DNA of 64,000 nt from Rhizobium sp. 16-488-2b (GTDB taxonomy: Bacteria; Pseudomonadota; Alphaproteobacteria; Rhizobiales; Rhizobiaceae), in NCBI RefSeq assembly GCF_017741815.1, contig NZ_JAGHMF010000034.1, positions 591,494 through 655,493 of the forward strand, read 5' to 3'. A program made the position numbers and the translations under genes. The notes under the pieces are model-generated. The model saw only the letters and a list, made by a program, of their open reading frames with translations. It was not told where the DNA came from and did no database searches. Positions 44,585-56,000 of the stretch are shown here, piece by piece; the stretch's first letter is position 1; each line of letters opens with the position of its first letter.

Positions 44585-46525
44585 TTAAAAGCCTGCCTTC
44601 TTGAGGCCCTCTCGGTAGAGGTCCTTATGCCATTGCTCCTTGCTGGGCACTGCCGCCAGCCAGGTATCGACGTCGAAATTCGGGTTTGCCTCGCGCACGC
44701 GGCGCACAAGAATGCGTGCCTTGTCGGCATGCCCCATCATCGCCCAGCTGGCTGCCGCCAGGCGATCCGCGAGGCTCGGGTCGGACATCTGGCCGATGTA
44801 ATCGATCGACGAGCCGAATTCGCCGAGCGCGTAGTTGGCGCCCGCCGCTGTCCAGAGATACATGTCTGGGGTCAGTGGGTTCAGTTCGATCGCCCGCTCG
44901 ATCTTCTGCAGCGCCATGCCGGGGCGAGAGCAATGCACCAGCGTATCGGCGTGGTCGGCGATGACGTCGGCGTAATGCGGCGCCAGCGCTTCGGCGACTT
45001 CCATCGCCTCGGCGCTCTCGTCGAAGTCGCCCTGCAACAGCTTGGCGACGCCGAATTCACGGTAGCCGTCGGCGAAGTCCGAGCGCTTCTCGATCGCCTG
45101 CCTGGAGAGGTTCTCCGCCTGCTTCAGGAGCTCGATATCGCCGCGCGCGGTGAGCAGCCACTCCTTGGAATAGGTGCGCCCCATGGCGCTCAGCGCCGGC
45201 GCGAAATCGGGGCTCGCGGCAAGCGCTGCCTTCATCTCCTTGCGCGCGCGCCGGAGGTTGGGAAGCGTCATGCGCGTCATATCGCGCTTGCCGGCGAGAT
45301 AGCGGTGATAGGCCGCGGGATTGAGTTCGATATCGGCGCGCTGCTCCTCGTGGCGGGCGATTTCGCGCGAGACGGAGAGCGCGATCTGCCGCGAGATCGC
45401 GCGCTTGTCGCGCAGCAGGTCGAGGCGATGCAGGCCGAAACGTTCGGCCCAGAGAACCTGCGCGTCGTCGACGAAGATCAGCTGGGCAAACAGCGTCACG
45501 TCATCTGCGCTGCCACTGATGCGCGTCTCCAGCACGTAGTTGACGGCCTGTCGTTCGAAGAAGGCGGCCTGCGTTTCCACGTTGTGGCCGACCTGGACAG
45601 CAGAGTAGGGCGCGATCACGCGCAGGCTGTTGAAGGCGCAAAAACCGATGGTGATGTCCTCGATCAGCGACGAGGCGATGAGGCCCGCATCCGGGCTCAC
45701 CGTCTGGTTGCTCGGAGGAAGCAGCACGAGACGCGGGATCGCATGGGCTATGCTGCCCGCTTCGACGGCCAAGCCGGCGGCCGCGCCATTGCGCGAAGGC
45801 GCTCTCGCTTCGGCTGCGACCTTAGCGCTGCTGTTCCCATTATCGGATGCCGAGAATTTGGCGCCGCGCTCGATCGAGCCGCGTCGCTTGGCGAAATAAT
45901 TCTGAAGCGATTCAACATCTTGTTCGGCATTGAAGATCTTCAGCAACAACTGCAGAGTTTCCGGGTCCTGCGGCTCGGAACGGAAGAGGATAACCGCCGC
46001 CTTGCGCAGCACTTCCGCGTCTTCACGGGTCTGCGCATCGCCATGAGCCGCCCTCAGCGTCCGCTCAAGCAGCTCGACGTGCCGGTTTCCTTCATCGACG
46101 ACCCAGCTCCTGAACTCGCGGCTCTGGATCTTGACCGGGCCGAGGAATGGCTGATCGAGCAGCTTGACCAGCCGCCGCAGCCGCGCGAACGGCGCCGAGG
46201 TCTCGTCTTCCCGAATGAGCTGGATGTCTGACGTCAGCAGCGTGCGATCAATCGAGATCGTGCTGCCCTCGAAGGATACGAAACTGGATCCGAGCTCGCT
46301 CTGATAGGCCTTCAGCCGGGAGAGCAGCTTTCGCAAGGTCGTGTCTGAAGCGCCGTTGTCCGTTTCACCCCATAAAAAGCGGGCGATCGTGGTGCGATAC
46401 GCCGCCCCCTCGTCAAGCGTCAGCAGGTAGGCAAGCAGCAACAGCCCCTTTTCGGGCAAGGCGATAACACTGCCATCCTCGCCGGCCAACCGCAGCTTTC
46501 CAAAGGTCTCCAGAACGAACGTCAT
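44585..46525 (-). CDS. SARP-type transcriptional regulator with TPR domain
   Basis: A 646-residue regulator. The N-terminus (about 1-95, FGKLRLAGEDGSVIALPEKGLLLLAYLLTL and SDTTLRKLLSRLKAYQSELG) is the winged helix of OmpR/SARP-type activators, followed by a BTAD-like helical region. The centre (about 270-400, RLVLLPPSNQT with LRVIAPYSAVQVGHN) resembles the adenylate-cyclase-associated TolB-like domain, and TPR-like helices fill about 430-600. Start: ATG at 46525 rather than 46600, since the HTH begins there. It is divergent from tfuA and so may control it and the 72-residue gene. Confidence 0.78.
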   Translation of the reverse strand: MTFVLETFGKLRLAGEDGSVIALPEKGLLLLAYLLTLDEGAAYRTTIARFLWGETDNGASDTTLRKLLSRLKAYQSELGSSFVSFEGSTISIDRTLLTSDIQLIREDETSAPFARLRRLVKLLDQPFLGPVKIQSREFRSWVVDEGNRHVELLERTLRAAHGDAQTREDAEVLRKAAVILFRSEPQDPETLQLLLKIFNAEQDVESLQNYFAKRRGSIERGAKFSASDNGNSSAKVAAEARAPSRNGAAAGLAVEAGSIAHAIPRLVLLPPSNQTVSPDAGLIASSLIEDITIGFCAFNSLRVIAPYSAVQVGHNVETQAAFFERQAVNYVLETRISGSADDVTLFAQLIFVDDAQVLWAERFGLHRLDLLRDKRAISRQIALSVSREIARHEEQRADIELNPAAYHRYLAGKRDMTRMTLPNLRRARKEMKAALAASPDFAPALSAMGRTYSKEWLLTARGDIELLKQAENLSRQAIEKRSDFADGYREFGVAKLLQGDFDESAEAMEVAEALAPHYADVIADHADTLVHCSRPGMALQKIERAIELNPLTPDMYLWTAAGANYALGEFGSSIDYIGQMSDPSLADRLAAASWAMMGHADKARILVRRVREANPNFDVDTWLAAVPSKEQWHKDLYREGLKKAGF

Positions 46526-46754
46526 TTTACCCCTGATAGGTCCGCTTTTGCTGGGCGCCGGCTCGTCCCACGGGCAGTTTGTCACGATGTGCGGCGACAT
46601 TCAACAGCTGCATTCGCGCTTGCGAGACGCAAAGGTTGTAATATCCTTGCGGTCGGAAACGTTCACTTACAGCTTGTCACACGCCCTCGTTTGCAAGTGA
46701 ATGCGGAAAACAACGTATGGTCTTTCGGGCGCATAAGACAAGATCGGGATCAAG

Positions 46755-47468
46755 ATGCGAGTGATCTTTGCCGGACCGACTCTTTTTGGTGCGGCCCTAC
46801 CGCCCAGCGCGGATTATGAGATCCGGCCGCCCGCAAGGCAGGGCGACGTCTACCGGGCAATCATGGACGGCGCCAATGTCATCGGCCTGATCGACGGGAT
46901 CTATGAGCACGTGCCGGCAATATGGCACAAAGAGATACTGTTCGGGCTGTCGCGAGGCGTCCACATGCTCGGCGCCGCCAGCATGGGTGCTCTGCGAGCA
47001 GCGGAGTGCGCCACCTACGGAATGATCGGCATCGGTGAAATTTACGAGGGATTCGCATCCAATGCGCTCGAAGATGACTCCGATGTCGCGCAAACGCATG
47101 CACCCGCCGAAATGGGGTATCTCCCGCTCAGCGAACCGCTCGTCAACGTCCGCGCCACAATATCGCGATGTCTGGCGCTCGCTCATATCAGCCGCGAAGA
47201 GCATGACGCGCTGCAGGCTGCCGCGCGGGCCATCTTCTTCAAGGAACGCACCTATCGTCAGCTGGTGCGGCGCGCACTGGGCGATGCGGAGCGCGCAGAC
47301 GCAATCCTGACGCTGCTACGTGACAACGACACCAACCTGAAACTCCGTGACGCCCGGCTTTTGATCGAAGCGGTCGCCAAGACGCCCGACCGGAGGTTTG
47401 CATCGAATGTGACCTGGACGTTTCAGGCGACCGACTTTTGGAAGGCCGAGTTTCCGGATTGGGCTTAA
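46755..47468 (+). CDS. TfuA-like protein
   Basis: A 237-residue protein. RVIFAGPTLFGAALPPSADYEIRPPARQGDVYRA, the GANVIGLIDGIYEHVPAIWHKEILFGLSRG block and LGAASMGALRAAE are the TfuA core signatures. In trifolitoxin biosynthesis and in McrA thioamidation TfuA works with a YcaO enzyme that modifies peptide backbones. No YcaO gene occurs within the window. It is divergent from a SARP regulator over about 230 bases. A 7-bp stem (TTAACAG/CTGTTAA) overlaps the stop codon. The role here is unknown. Confidence 0.85.
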   Translation: MRVIFAGPTLFGAALPPSADYEIRPPARQGDVYRAIMDGANVIGLIDGIYEHVPAIWHKEILFGLSRGVHMLGAASMGALRAAECATYGMIGIGEIYEGFASNALEDDSDVAQTHAPAEMGYLPLSEPLVNVRATISRCLALAHISREEHDALQAAARAIFFKERTYRQLVRRALGDAERADAILTLLRDNDTNLKLRDARLLIEAVAKTPDRRFASNVTWTFQATDFWKAEFPDWA

Positions 47469-47692
47469 CAGTCGGCTGTTAAGGACGGAACGCTAAGCCG
47501 ATACGAAGCCAATCAGGCTCTCACCTTGTCTAAGAGCAGTTGAGAGCTGATAGATATAAATCGAAAGTGGTAGATATATTTCAGAAATCCGTGCCAGAAT
47601 GAGAACTATACATGTGGAAATCCTGCACATTTGTAGTATCTGGACATGTATAAGATGGCGTTATATAAGCGATACTTGAAGTGGGGGCTTCC

Positions 47693-48355
47693 ATGGTATC
47701 TATATCGCTTGCTTTAGCGGACGATCATCCTTTGATGCTAGCCGGTCTGGTGGAATTTCTCAGGCCGCACGATCAATTCTCGATTGTTGCCACCGGTTCC
47801 ACCGCCGACGATGCGCTCGACATAGGATTGCGGGCACAGCCGGACATTCTCATTGTCGATCTTATGATGCCCGGCAATGTCCTCGACGCGATCGGAAAGC
47901 TGGTGCGACAGGCTGTGACGACACGCGTTCTGGTCTTTACGGCAATGACGAGAACCGACCTTGTCATCAAGACGCTTGATGCCGGTGCCAGCGGATATGT
48001 CCTGAAAGGCAGCAACCCGCAGGAACTTATTCAAGGGCTGAACGCAGTTCACAATGGCGAGATATTCATTACATCGAGCCTTGCATGCCGGCTTGTGGAA
48101 GAGCAGCGGATGGCGAGCTATAAACGGGCCACGGGGACGGAGATCAAGCTAAGCATCCGTGAAGCTCAAATCATCGCCATGCTTGCGCGCGGCTGGACCA
48201 ATCGGCAGATCGCATGCGAGCTGAAACTGGGCGAGAAGACCGTCAAGAACTACATGACGATCCTCATGCACAAATTGAACGCCCGAAACAGACTGGAAGT
48301 TCTCCTCGCCGCGCAGAAGCTCGGCGGTGATATCGAGCCGGCTGTCCGGCATTAG
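47693..48355 (+). CDS. NarL/FixJ-type response regulator, second system
   Basis: A 220-residue regulator. The receiver domain has DD at 10-11, phospho-acceptor Asp56 in ILIVDLMMP and Lys in YVLKGSNPQ. The C-terminal LuxR-type HTH (about 150-210: LSIREAQIIAMLARGWTNRQIACELKLGEKTVKNYM) follows. The ATG was preferred to an in-frame GTG at 47681, which lies in the GGGGG that could serve as ribosome site. It faces the kinase gene stop to stop with no gap, so they are convergent, unlike the first system. The preceding 224 bases are AT-rich and probably its promoter. Confidence 0.88.
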   Translation: MVSISLALADDHPLMLAGLVEFLRPHDQFSIVATGSTADDALDIGLRAQPDILIVDLMMPGNVLDAIGKLVRQAVTTRVLVFTAMTRTDLVIKTLDAGASGYVLKGSNPQELIQGLNAVHNGEIFITSSLACRLVEEQRMASYKRATGTEIKLSIREAQIIAMLARGWTNRQIACELKLGEKTVKNYMTILMHKLNARNRLEVLLAAQKLGGDIEPAVRH

Positions 48356-49810
48356 CTAGAGTCTGTCAGCAAACCTCACAGGAACAGTGACAACCAATTC
48401 CGTGCCTTTGGCGCGACGTTGTCTTATCTCCACGGAACCACCAAACGATTGGACACGGTTGTGAATGCCCGCCAACCCCAGCGTCGGCAAACGGTGCTGC
48501 GCCGTTGATTCGGGAACACCCGGACCGCTGTCACTAACGATGATTTTGATTTCCTCTTCACCAGCTCGCGCAATCACCTGCTGATCAATGCCGCCAGCGT
48601 GTCGGAAGGCGTTGGTCAATCCCTCCTGAACCGCCCTGTAGAGACAGATTTTCAGAGCTTCCGGGACTTCGCTGGGCAGGTTTTCGTAACTGGCCTTGAC
48701 TGTGGTTCCGCTTGTGAATTGATGCCGATCGACGGCGAGCTTCAGAGCATCCTCCAACGAGAGCTGGGCGATTTCCGGCATCACCAAGCCAGTGGACAGA
48801 TCACGCAGCTCGGTGAAAACCTGGCGGGCGATCGCCGACGATGACAGAGACGCCGTTGCGACACTTCCGGATTTTCCGTCCGCGGCGTCCCGCGCGCTGT
48901 CAGCTCCCAGCCGCAATATCAAGGCACCAAGAAGCTGGAGTGGACCGTCGTGCAGATCGGAGCCAAGGCGGTTGAGGAAGGTCTCGTTGAGCGCGCTGGC
49001 ATCAAGGCGTGCTTTATCCGCGGCCCTTCGCAGCTCTTCGTTTTGCTGCGCCAGCGCGCGCGCTTCAGCGAGCTGGGTCTTAAGGCGCAAACGCTGTTCG
49101 ATGATGGTCTTGTCGGCACGGTGTACAACGAAAAAGAGAGCACCAAAGATCGAGAATGTCGTGCCGGTGACCAGCAGCCAGGTCTGCCGCTGGACCAGGT
49201 CTCTTTTGTCGATGAAATCCTGAGCAGTTTCGTAAACCTCACCGACAGCAATGATGTCTCGTGTTCCCGGACTGTAGATAGGCGCGTAGATTTCGATCAG
49301 AGGCTCCTCGGTATCCCGGGGCCGCTCACCCTCGTCATCGTGGCCGTATTCAAGATGGACAACGACGTTGCCTGTGAATGCCTGATCGACGTTGGTGGAC
49401 GGAAAGCGGCGGCCGATGAGAGAATTGTCCGTGCTATAGACGATTTCGCCATCGCGTCGCCAGACCCTGAGGCTTTCGATACGGCGGCTGAGGTCAGCGT
49501 TGGCGAGAAGATGATCGAGCTCCTCCCGCCTGGCCGGAGATACACGCGGCCCGGTTTCGGTCACTTCGACGTGTCGTGCGAGGAACCCTTCCATATAGAG
49601 GGCCGCGGATTCCGCGCGGCTTCGGAGTTGGCTGTCCGCGATCCTCGCGCTCAGCCACTCCCCCAATATCGCCGTCGCGCCGAGTATGATCAGCGCCGCC
49701 AAAATCCCAAATTGGGCCGAAAGGCTCAGCCTCCTCCAAGACCAGCGGCAGTTGCGCTCCCGCAATGAATGTTCCCCCTCCGACGGGACCAAAGTCCCAT
49801 TATCGCCCAT
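48356..49810 (-). CDS. NarX/DegS-type sensor histidine kinase, second system
   Basis: A 484-residue kinase with a membrane segment near 33-50, a periplasmic domain (about 55-205, with SLRVWRRDGEIVYSTDNSLIGRRF and LIEIYAPIYSPG), a second segment near 210-230, a coiled coil, the HisKA_3 box SDLHDGPLQLLG (His287) and an HATPase domain (AVQEGLTNAFRHA, VSDSGPGV). Layout and sequence parallel the kinase at 23598. The start is uncertain: the ATG used here, or a TTG at 49765 that follows GGAGGGGG and would leave the palindrome at 49785 in the leader. It is divergent from the RTX peroxidase operon. Confidence 0.85.
   Translation of the reverse strand: MGDNGTLVPSEGEHSLRERNCRWSWRRLSLSAQFGILAALIILGATAILGEWLSARIADSQLRSRAESAALYMEGFLARHVEVTETGPRVSPARREELDHLLANADLSRRIESLRVWRRDGEIVYSTDNSLIGRRFPSTNVDQAFTGNVVVHLEYGHDDEGERPRDTEEPLIEIYAPIYSPGTRDIIAVGEVYETAQDFIDKRDLVQRQTWLLVTGTTFSIFGALFFVVHRADKTIIEQRLRLKTQLAEARALAQQNEELRRAADKARLDASALNETFLNRLGSDLHDGPLQLLGALILRLGADSARDAADGKSGSVATASLSSSAIARQVFTELRDLSTGLVMPEIAQLSLEDALKLAVDRHQFTSGTTVKASYENLPSEVPEALKICLYRAVQEGLTNAFRHAGGIDQQVIARAGEEEIKIIVSDSGPGVPESTAQHRLPTLGLAGIHNRVQSFGGSVEIRQRRAKGTELVVTVPVRFADRL
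49785..49798. promoter_or_regulatory. GGGACC-AA-AGTCCC palindrome, putative operator
   Basis: A 14-base near-perfect palindrome, differing at one base from the one at 21884. It lies inside or just before the second kinase's coding start and 237 bases before the RTX peroxidase gene. In both loci the motif neighbours a NarL-type system and a secreted-protein gene. A 6-bp inverted repeat (GTCCTG/CAGGAC at 49840-49859) is also present further right. Confidence 0.45.
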
Positions 49811-50034
49811 GCCTTAGGTCCTCCCCTTCCAGGCGGAAAGTCCTGAAAAATAGCAGGACCTCAGCAACTGTCGTTCTCCCCCTCGCATATTAGTATCAGC
49901 GCAAGAAGACTTAGCCAAATTTCACGGTGTGTCTGTCCGCGCGGCTCCATTTTCCCCGCTGGGCAGTCCTGCCGCCACGTCGAAACAGACCGACATCGGG
50001 CCCAACGCGGCCAACCCAACGGGAGGAGATAGAG

Positions 50035-53000
50035 ATGGTTACCTACATTCGTTCCGACCTCGACTTCATACTGAAGCAGATCAAGATCGCGGAAGCGGAC
50101 GCCGCATTCCGGCAGGGTGTTTCGACCGGCGATCCTGAAAACGTGGCAAAGCCGCTTTTCGGCCCGGGCGGATCGATACCGACCTACAATCTATCCTGGG
50201 GACTTCGCACTGTTGATGGGACCTATAATAACCCCCTTCACCCGGAGTGGGGCGCTGCCGATAACGAATTCCCCGAGCCGCTTGGCACGCAATTCAAGAC
50301 CATCATGGTTCCGGCCGGCCCTGGAGGACAACTGGTCCCTGTTTCATACAACCCGACCGTCGACAATGATGGCCCCGGGCCCTCGGGTGCCGGCGACGTT
50401 TTCGATCCTTATGTCCGCACCATCTCGAATCTGATCGTCGATCAGACGCTGGGCAATCCGTCCGCTATCCTGACGGCGCTGCAGCGCGCTGGCATCGTCC
50501 CCGCTGCGCAGCAAATGGCGGTGACCGCACAGATCACCGCGGCTTATGAGCCGCTCAAGCCGCTGTTCAACGCACTTGGCGTGGCCGAGCGACTGAACGC
50601 CGAGGCCCAGGCCGCAGCGTCCGCTAGCCCCAACAACCAGGGCCTGCAGGATGCTGCCGCCCAGACGGCCGCCAACCTTGCCGCGGCGGAAGCGGCGCTT
50701 GCACTTGCCGATGACGATCTGATGCTGCTGCTCGATGCCAACGGTGTCGAGCTTGACGGCGTCAACGTCGTGATCACCAACGCCGCCCCCGATGAAGGGC
50801 TGTCGGCGCCGTTCAATTCCTGGTTCACGCTGTTCGGCCAATTCTTTGATCACGGCCTGGATCTTGTTGCCAAAGGTGGCAATGGCACGGTCTTCATACC
50901 GCTGATGCCCGACGATCCGCTCTATGTTCCGGGCGGCTCGACAAACTTCATGGTCCTGACGCGCGCTACCCTGGCGGGGCCCGGCGCGGATGGTATCCTG
51001 GTCGATGATCCGAACACGGCGGTTAACGAGGCGGCGGACAATACCGATCGCCCGGTCAATACCACGACCTCTTTCGTCGATCAGAACCAGACCTACACCT
51101 CTCATCCTTCGCATCAGGTCTTCCTGCGCGCTTACGCCCTCAATGCGGCCGGCGACCCGGTTGCCACCGGCAAGCTCATTGAGGGCGGCAATGGCGGCAT
51201 GGCGACGTGGGGCGACCTGAAGGCGCAGGCGGCTGATCTCTTGGGCATCCAGCTTGTTGACGCCAATGTCGGCAACGTCCCATTGCTCGCCACCGATCCT
51301 TATGGCGAGTTCATCCGCGGCCCCAACGGCTATCCCCAGATGGTTACGGCCACCGGCCTGGTGGAAGGCAATCCCGCGGCCAATGGCGGGCTCGGGGTTC
51401 TTGTTCCTGCCAATGTCCTTTTGACGGGCCACGCCTTTCTTGCCGACATCGCGCATAACGCGGTGCCGGATGGTCTGGCCGATGGCGATATCGAAATTGG
51501 TCTCGGCAACCCCGACCAATCGCCGACCGATGGCAACTACGACAATGAGTTGCTCGATGCCCACTACGTTGCCGGGGATGGTCGCGCCAATGAGAATATC
51601 GGCCTGACTGCCGTCCACCACGTATTCCACTCCGAGCACAATCGTCTGGTCGAGCACACCAAGGAAACGGTGTTGCAGGACGCGATCGCACTGCTCGACG
51701 GCGGCGCGTCCCAGGCGGAGGCCGTGGCCTTCCTCAACGAATGGCTGATCAACGATGTCACGGAGGTTCCGGCCAACGCCGACGGCCTCGTCTGGGACGG
51801 CGAGCGCCTGTTCCAGGCTGCGAAGTTCGGAACCGAGATGCAGTATCAGCACCTGGTTTTTGAAGAGTTCGCCCGCAAGATCCAGCCGAACATCAACGTG
51901 TTCCTGGTGCCGGATGGCTTCGATGTGACGATCGATCCCTCAATCGTCGCTGAGTTCGCGCATGTGGTCTATCGTTTCGGCCATTCGATGCTGACGGAGT
52001 CGATCGATCGCTTCGATCCCACGTTCACTGCCGATCATATCGGTCTGATCGAAGGCTTCCTCAACCCGCTCCAGTTTGAAAACAACGGCGGCATCTCGAC
52101 CGTCGATGCCGACATCTCCGCCGGCGCCATCGTTCGTGGCATGACCCGCCAGGCTGGTAACGAAATCGACGAGTTTGTGACCAGCGCACTGCGCAACAAT
52201 CTGCTGGGCCTTCCGCTCGATCTCGCGACGATAAATCTGGCACGCGGCCGAGACACCGGCGTTCCCTCGCTGAACGAGGCGCGCTCGCAGTTCTATAACG
52301 CCACCAACCAGGACATTCTGCTGAAGCCTTACGAGAGCTGGGTCGATTTCGCCGGGCATCTGAAGCATGAAGCGTCGATCATCAACTTCATCGCCGCCTA
52401 CGGCACCCACACGCTCATCACCTCGCAGCCGACACTCGAGGGCAAGCGAGATGCAGCACTGACGCTTATCTCCGGCGTATCGGTCGGCGGCCTTGCCGTG
52501 CCCGCGGATCGTCTGGATTTCCTGAATGCCACCGGAGCTTACGCCGGAGGCTCGCTCGGAGGCCTGAACAACGTCGATCTGTGGATCGGCGGTCTGGCCG
52601 AGGAGATCATGCCGTTCGGCGGCATGCTCGGCTCGACATTCAATTTTGTCTTCGAAATGCAGATGGAGAAGCTGCAGAACGGCGACCGCTTCTACTATCT
52701 GCAACGCCTCGATGGCTTGCACCTGTTCGGCGAAATGGAGAACAACTCGTTCGCCGCGATGATCATGCGAAATACCGACGCGACGCATCTGCCTTCGGAT
52801 GTGTTCTCGACCCCCGGCCTGATCCTCGAGGTCGACGCCACACGGCAGTTCAATGACCTTGACGGGGACGGCGTGCTCGAGAGCACGGATCCTGTCGGCG
52901 ACGGCATCCTGACGCAGCTTGTCATCCGCAACAATCCGGCGACGACAGGTCCAGACACGAACTACCTGCGCTATACCGGCGGCGACCACGTCGTCATGGG

Positions 53001-56000
53001 CGGCACCGATGGTAACGACATCATCATCGCCGGCATCGGCGACGACACGCTGTTCGGAGACGCCGGCAACGACAGGCTGGAAGGTGGCTTCGGCAACGAT
53101 ATCATCAACGGCGGCGACGGCGATGACATCATTGTCGACAGCGGCGGCGACGACAACATCAAGGCCGGCAAGGGCAATGACGTCGTTCACGCGGGTCCCG
53201 GACTCGATCTGGTGATGGGCAATGACGGCCAGGACTTCATCTTCCTGGGCACGGACATGGGCTCGGAGGTCTTTGCCGGCACCGGTAACGACTTCATCTA
53301 TGGCAACAAGAACGCCGAACGCATCCTCGGCAACGAGGGCAATGACTGGATCGAAACCGGGACCTTCGACGGCGCTCCCGGCGACAACTTCGACGAAATC
53401 TTCTCGCACGACGAAATCGATGGCCACGACGTTTTCCTGGGCGACGGCGGCTTCGACGAATTCATCGGGGAGGGCGGCAACGAAATCTTCGTCGGCAGCG
53501 CCGGCCGAGGCAAGATGGTGGGCATGTCCGGCTTCGACTGGGCGACCTACAAGGACAACCCCAACTTCGTGAACGCGGACCTGTCGATCCCCATCGTGTT
53601 CGATGAGGCTCCGACCTTGCCGCAGAACGCTTCACTCGACGAATATGAGTCCGTCGAGGGCCTTTCCGGTACGCGGTTCAACGACATTCTCACCGGCACC
53701 AACGTGCTTGCCGCGGAACGCCTTCCGGCCGCTCAAGGCGGCACCGAAGGTTATCAGGGCAGCGCGCTCGATGCAGAAGGTATCGCGCTCATCGCCGGCT
53801 TGCAGGAACTCCTCGGTGCAGGCGTGACCGCTTACAGCGAAGGCGACATCATTCTGGGTGGTGACGGCAGCGACCGCATGACGGGGCAGGCCGGAGACGA
53901 CATCATCGATGGCGACAAATGGCTCGACGTCCAGATCGGCGTCTTCGCACCAGGAGACACGGAGCATGCGGGCCCGCCGATTGCCTTGCACAACTCGATG
54001 ACCACGCTTGCCGCCAGCATGTTCAATGGCACCATCAATCCCGGCCAGCTGGCGATCGTGCGAACGATCAGAAACAGCAACGATCAGGTCGACAGCGATG
54101 GTGTTGCAGACATCGACACCGCCGTATTCTCCGGCGCACGGGCTGAGTATGACATCACGTTCAATCCTGACGGAACCGTTCTCGTCGCTCATACCGGTGG
54201 TCTTGCGACCGACGGCACGGATACGGTCCGCAATGTCGAACGGCTTGAGTTCACGGATCAGACCATCTCGCTGCAGGCACCCACGCTTGACCTTAATGGC
54301 GACGTGACAACCACGATCACCACGACGGTTGCGCAGGCATATCGCGACCAATTCAATGGAGCGTCTCACGCCAACAGCAACGGCACGGTTGCCTGGGCGA
54401 CCAGGCCTTGGGTGGAAACCAATGATACGACGACCGGCAACGTCGTCACTGGTGGACAGATACAGATCGATACCGGAGGTGGCACCGTTGACGGTGCTGC
54501 CGGAACAAACCAGTTGCGCTTCCTAGCAGGCGACGGAGCGACAATTACGCGCGCCCTCGATCTTACCGGCCGCACCACCGCGACGCTTACATTCAGCTAC
54601 GACATGACGGACTTGGAAGCTGGAAAGAACCTCGTCGTCGAGGCGTTTAACACCGTAACGTCGACCTGGCAGTCACTGGGATCCTTGCAAGGATCGAACA
54701 TCGGCGGAGGCAACAACACAAACGGCACCTTCACGGGAACGCTCACTCCGGCCCAGATTGGCGCAACCTCCGCGATCCGCCTCACCGCGGTGGGTAATTG
54801 GAACGACGGCAACGACACGCTGTTCATCGACGACCTGAACATCGCGACCACCACCGTGACAACCACGACCACGCCCGGAACGCCAGGCAATAACTACGTG
54901 GCGAATTACACCGAGAATGGCGCGGCAGTGGCGATCGCCTCGGGTGCCCGGATTACCGACGATGGCACGACCATGGCTTCGGCCCGTGTCGTTCTCACCA
55001 ATGCCAGCGCAGGTGACGTTCTGTCGGTGGCGGGCGGATTGCCGGGTGGCATTACCTCGGCGGTCGACACCAGTGTTGCCGGGCAGATCACGCTCACCCT
55101 GTCCGGCAACGCATCGCTCGCCAATTATCAGACTGCGATCGGACAGGTCCGTTTCGCCAACAGCACGGATAATCCTGCCACGGTCGACCGCATCTTGCAG
55201 ATCACGGTCAATGACGGGCTGCTCAGCAGCGCGGTCGCGACGACAACGGTTCATGTGGCTGCGACCAATGATGCACCATCCGCCAACAACGACACCGTCA
55301 TCACCAACGTGGCCGCGAACACCGCCTTCACGATCTCACAGGCAGCGCTTCTTGCCAACGATACGGATCCGGAGGGTTCACCGGTCACCATCACGGCAGT
55401 GGGTGGCGCCAACGGTCTTGCAAGCGGGCCGACACTGGCTGCGGGCGGCATCACTCTGTCGGACAATGGAACGGCTGGTGGCTCGTTCACATACACCGGC
55501 AGCGACGGAACGCTGACCGATCCGGCAACCGTGACCATCAATCGGGTTACGACAGCGGGTATAACCGGGACGGCTGCCGCCGACATCATCGTTGGCAATA
55601 CCGCGGCCAATACGATCACGGGCGGTGGCGGCAATGACCATATCAGCGCCGGCGACGGCGGTGACACGATCAGCGGCGGCACCGGAAACGACATCATTCT
55701 CGCAGGCGCCGGCAACGACACGATCAACTGGAACGCGAATGCTGCCGGTGACACCGATGGTTTCGACATGGTCAACGGCGAAGTAGGCGGGGCGGATACG
55801 TTCATCGTGAACGGCCGCGCCGGTCTGGCGGAGACGTTTACGATCTATGCCAGAGCTGCGGCAGTCGCAGCTGGCATCCAGGTCGTCGGAGCTGATACCG
55901 AGATCATCATCACCCGCACGGTGGCAGGCACGACATCCGTCATTGCCGAGCTCGACAACATCGAGGAGATTAGCGTCAACACGCTCAACACCACCGCCAA

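Noticed and set aside
44627..46231. 534-codon plus-strand frame opposite the SARP regulator
   Set aside because: It has no family resemblance and the regulator on the other strand is clear.
47465..47482. TTAACAG-TCGG-CTGTTAA palindrome as a terminator of tfuA
   Set aside because: The stem is AT-rich, overlaps the stop codon and has no T tract after it, so a terminator call is not supported.
53000..53340. Short-period DNA repeats resembling a CRISPR array
   Set aside because: The periodicity is 27 bases and in frame, encoding GGxGxDxxx calcium-binding nonapeptides. The same holds for 60040-60530.
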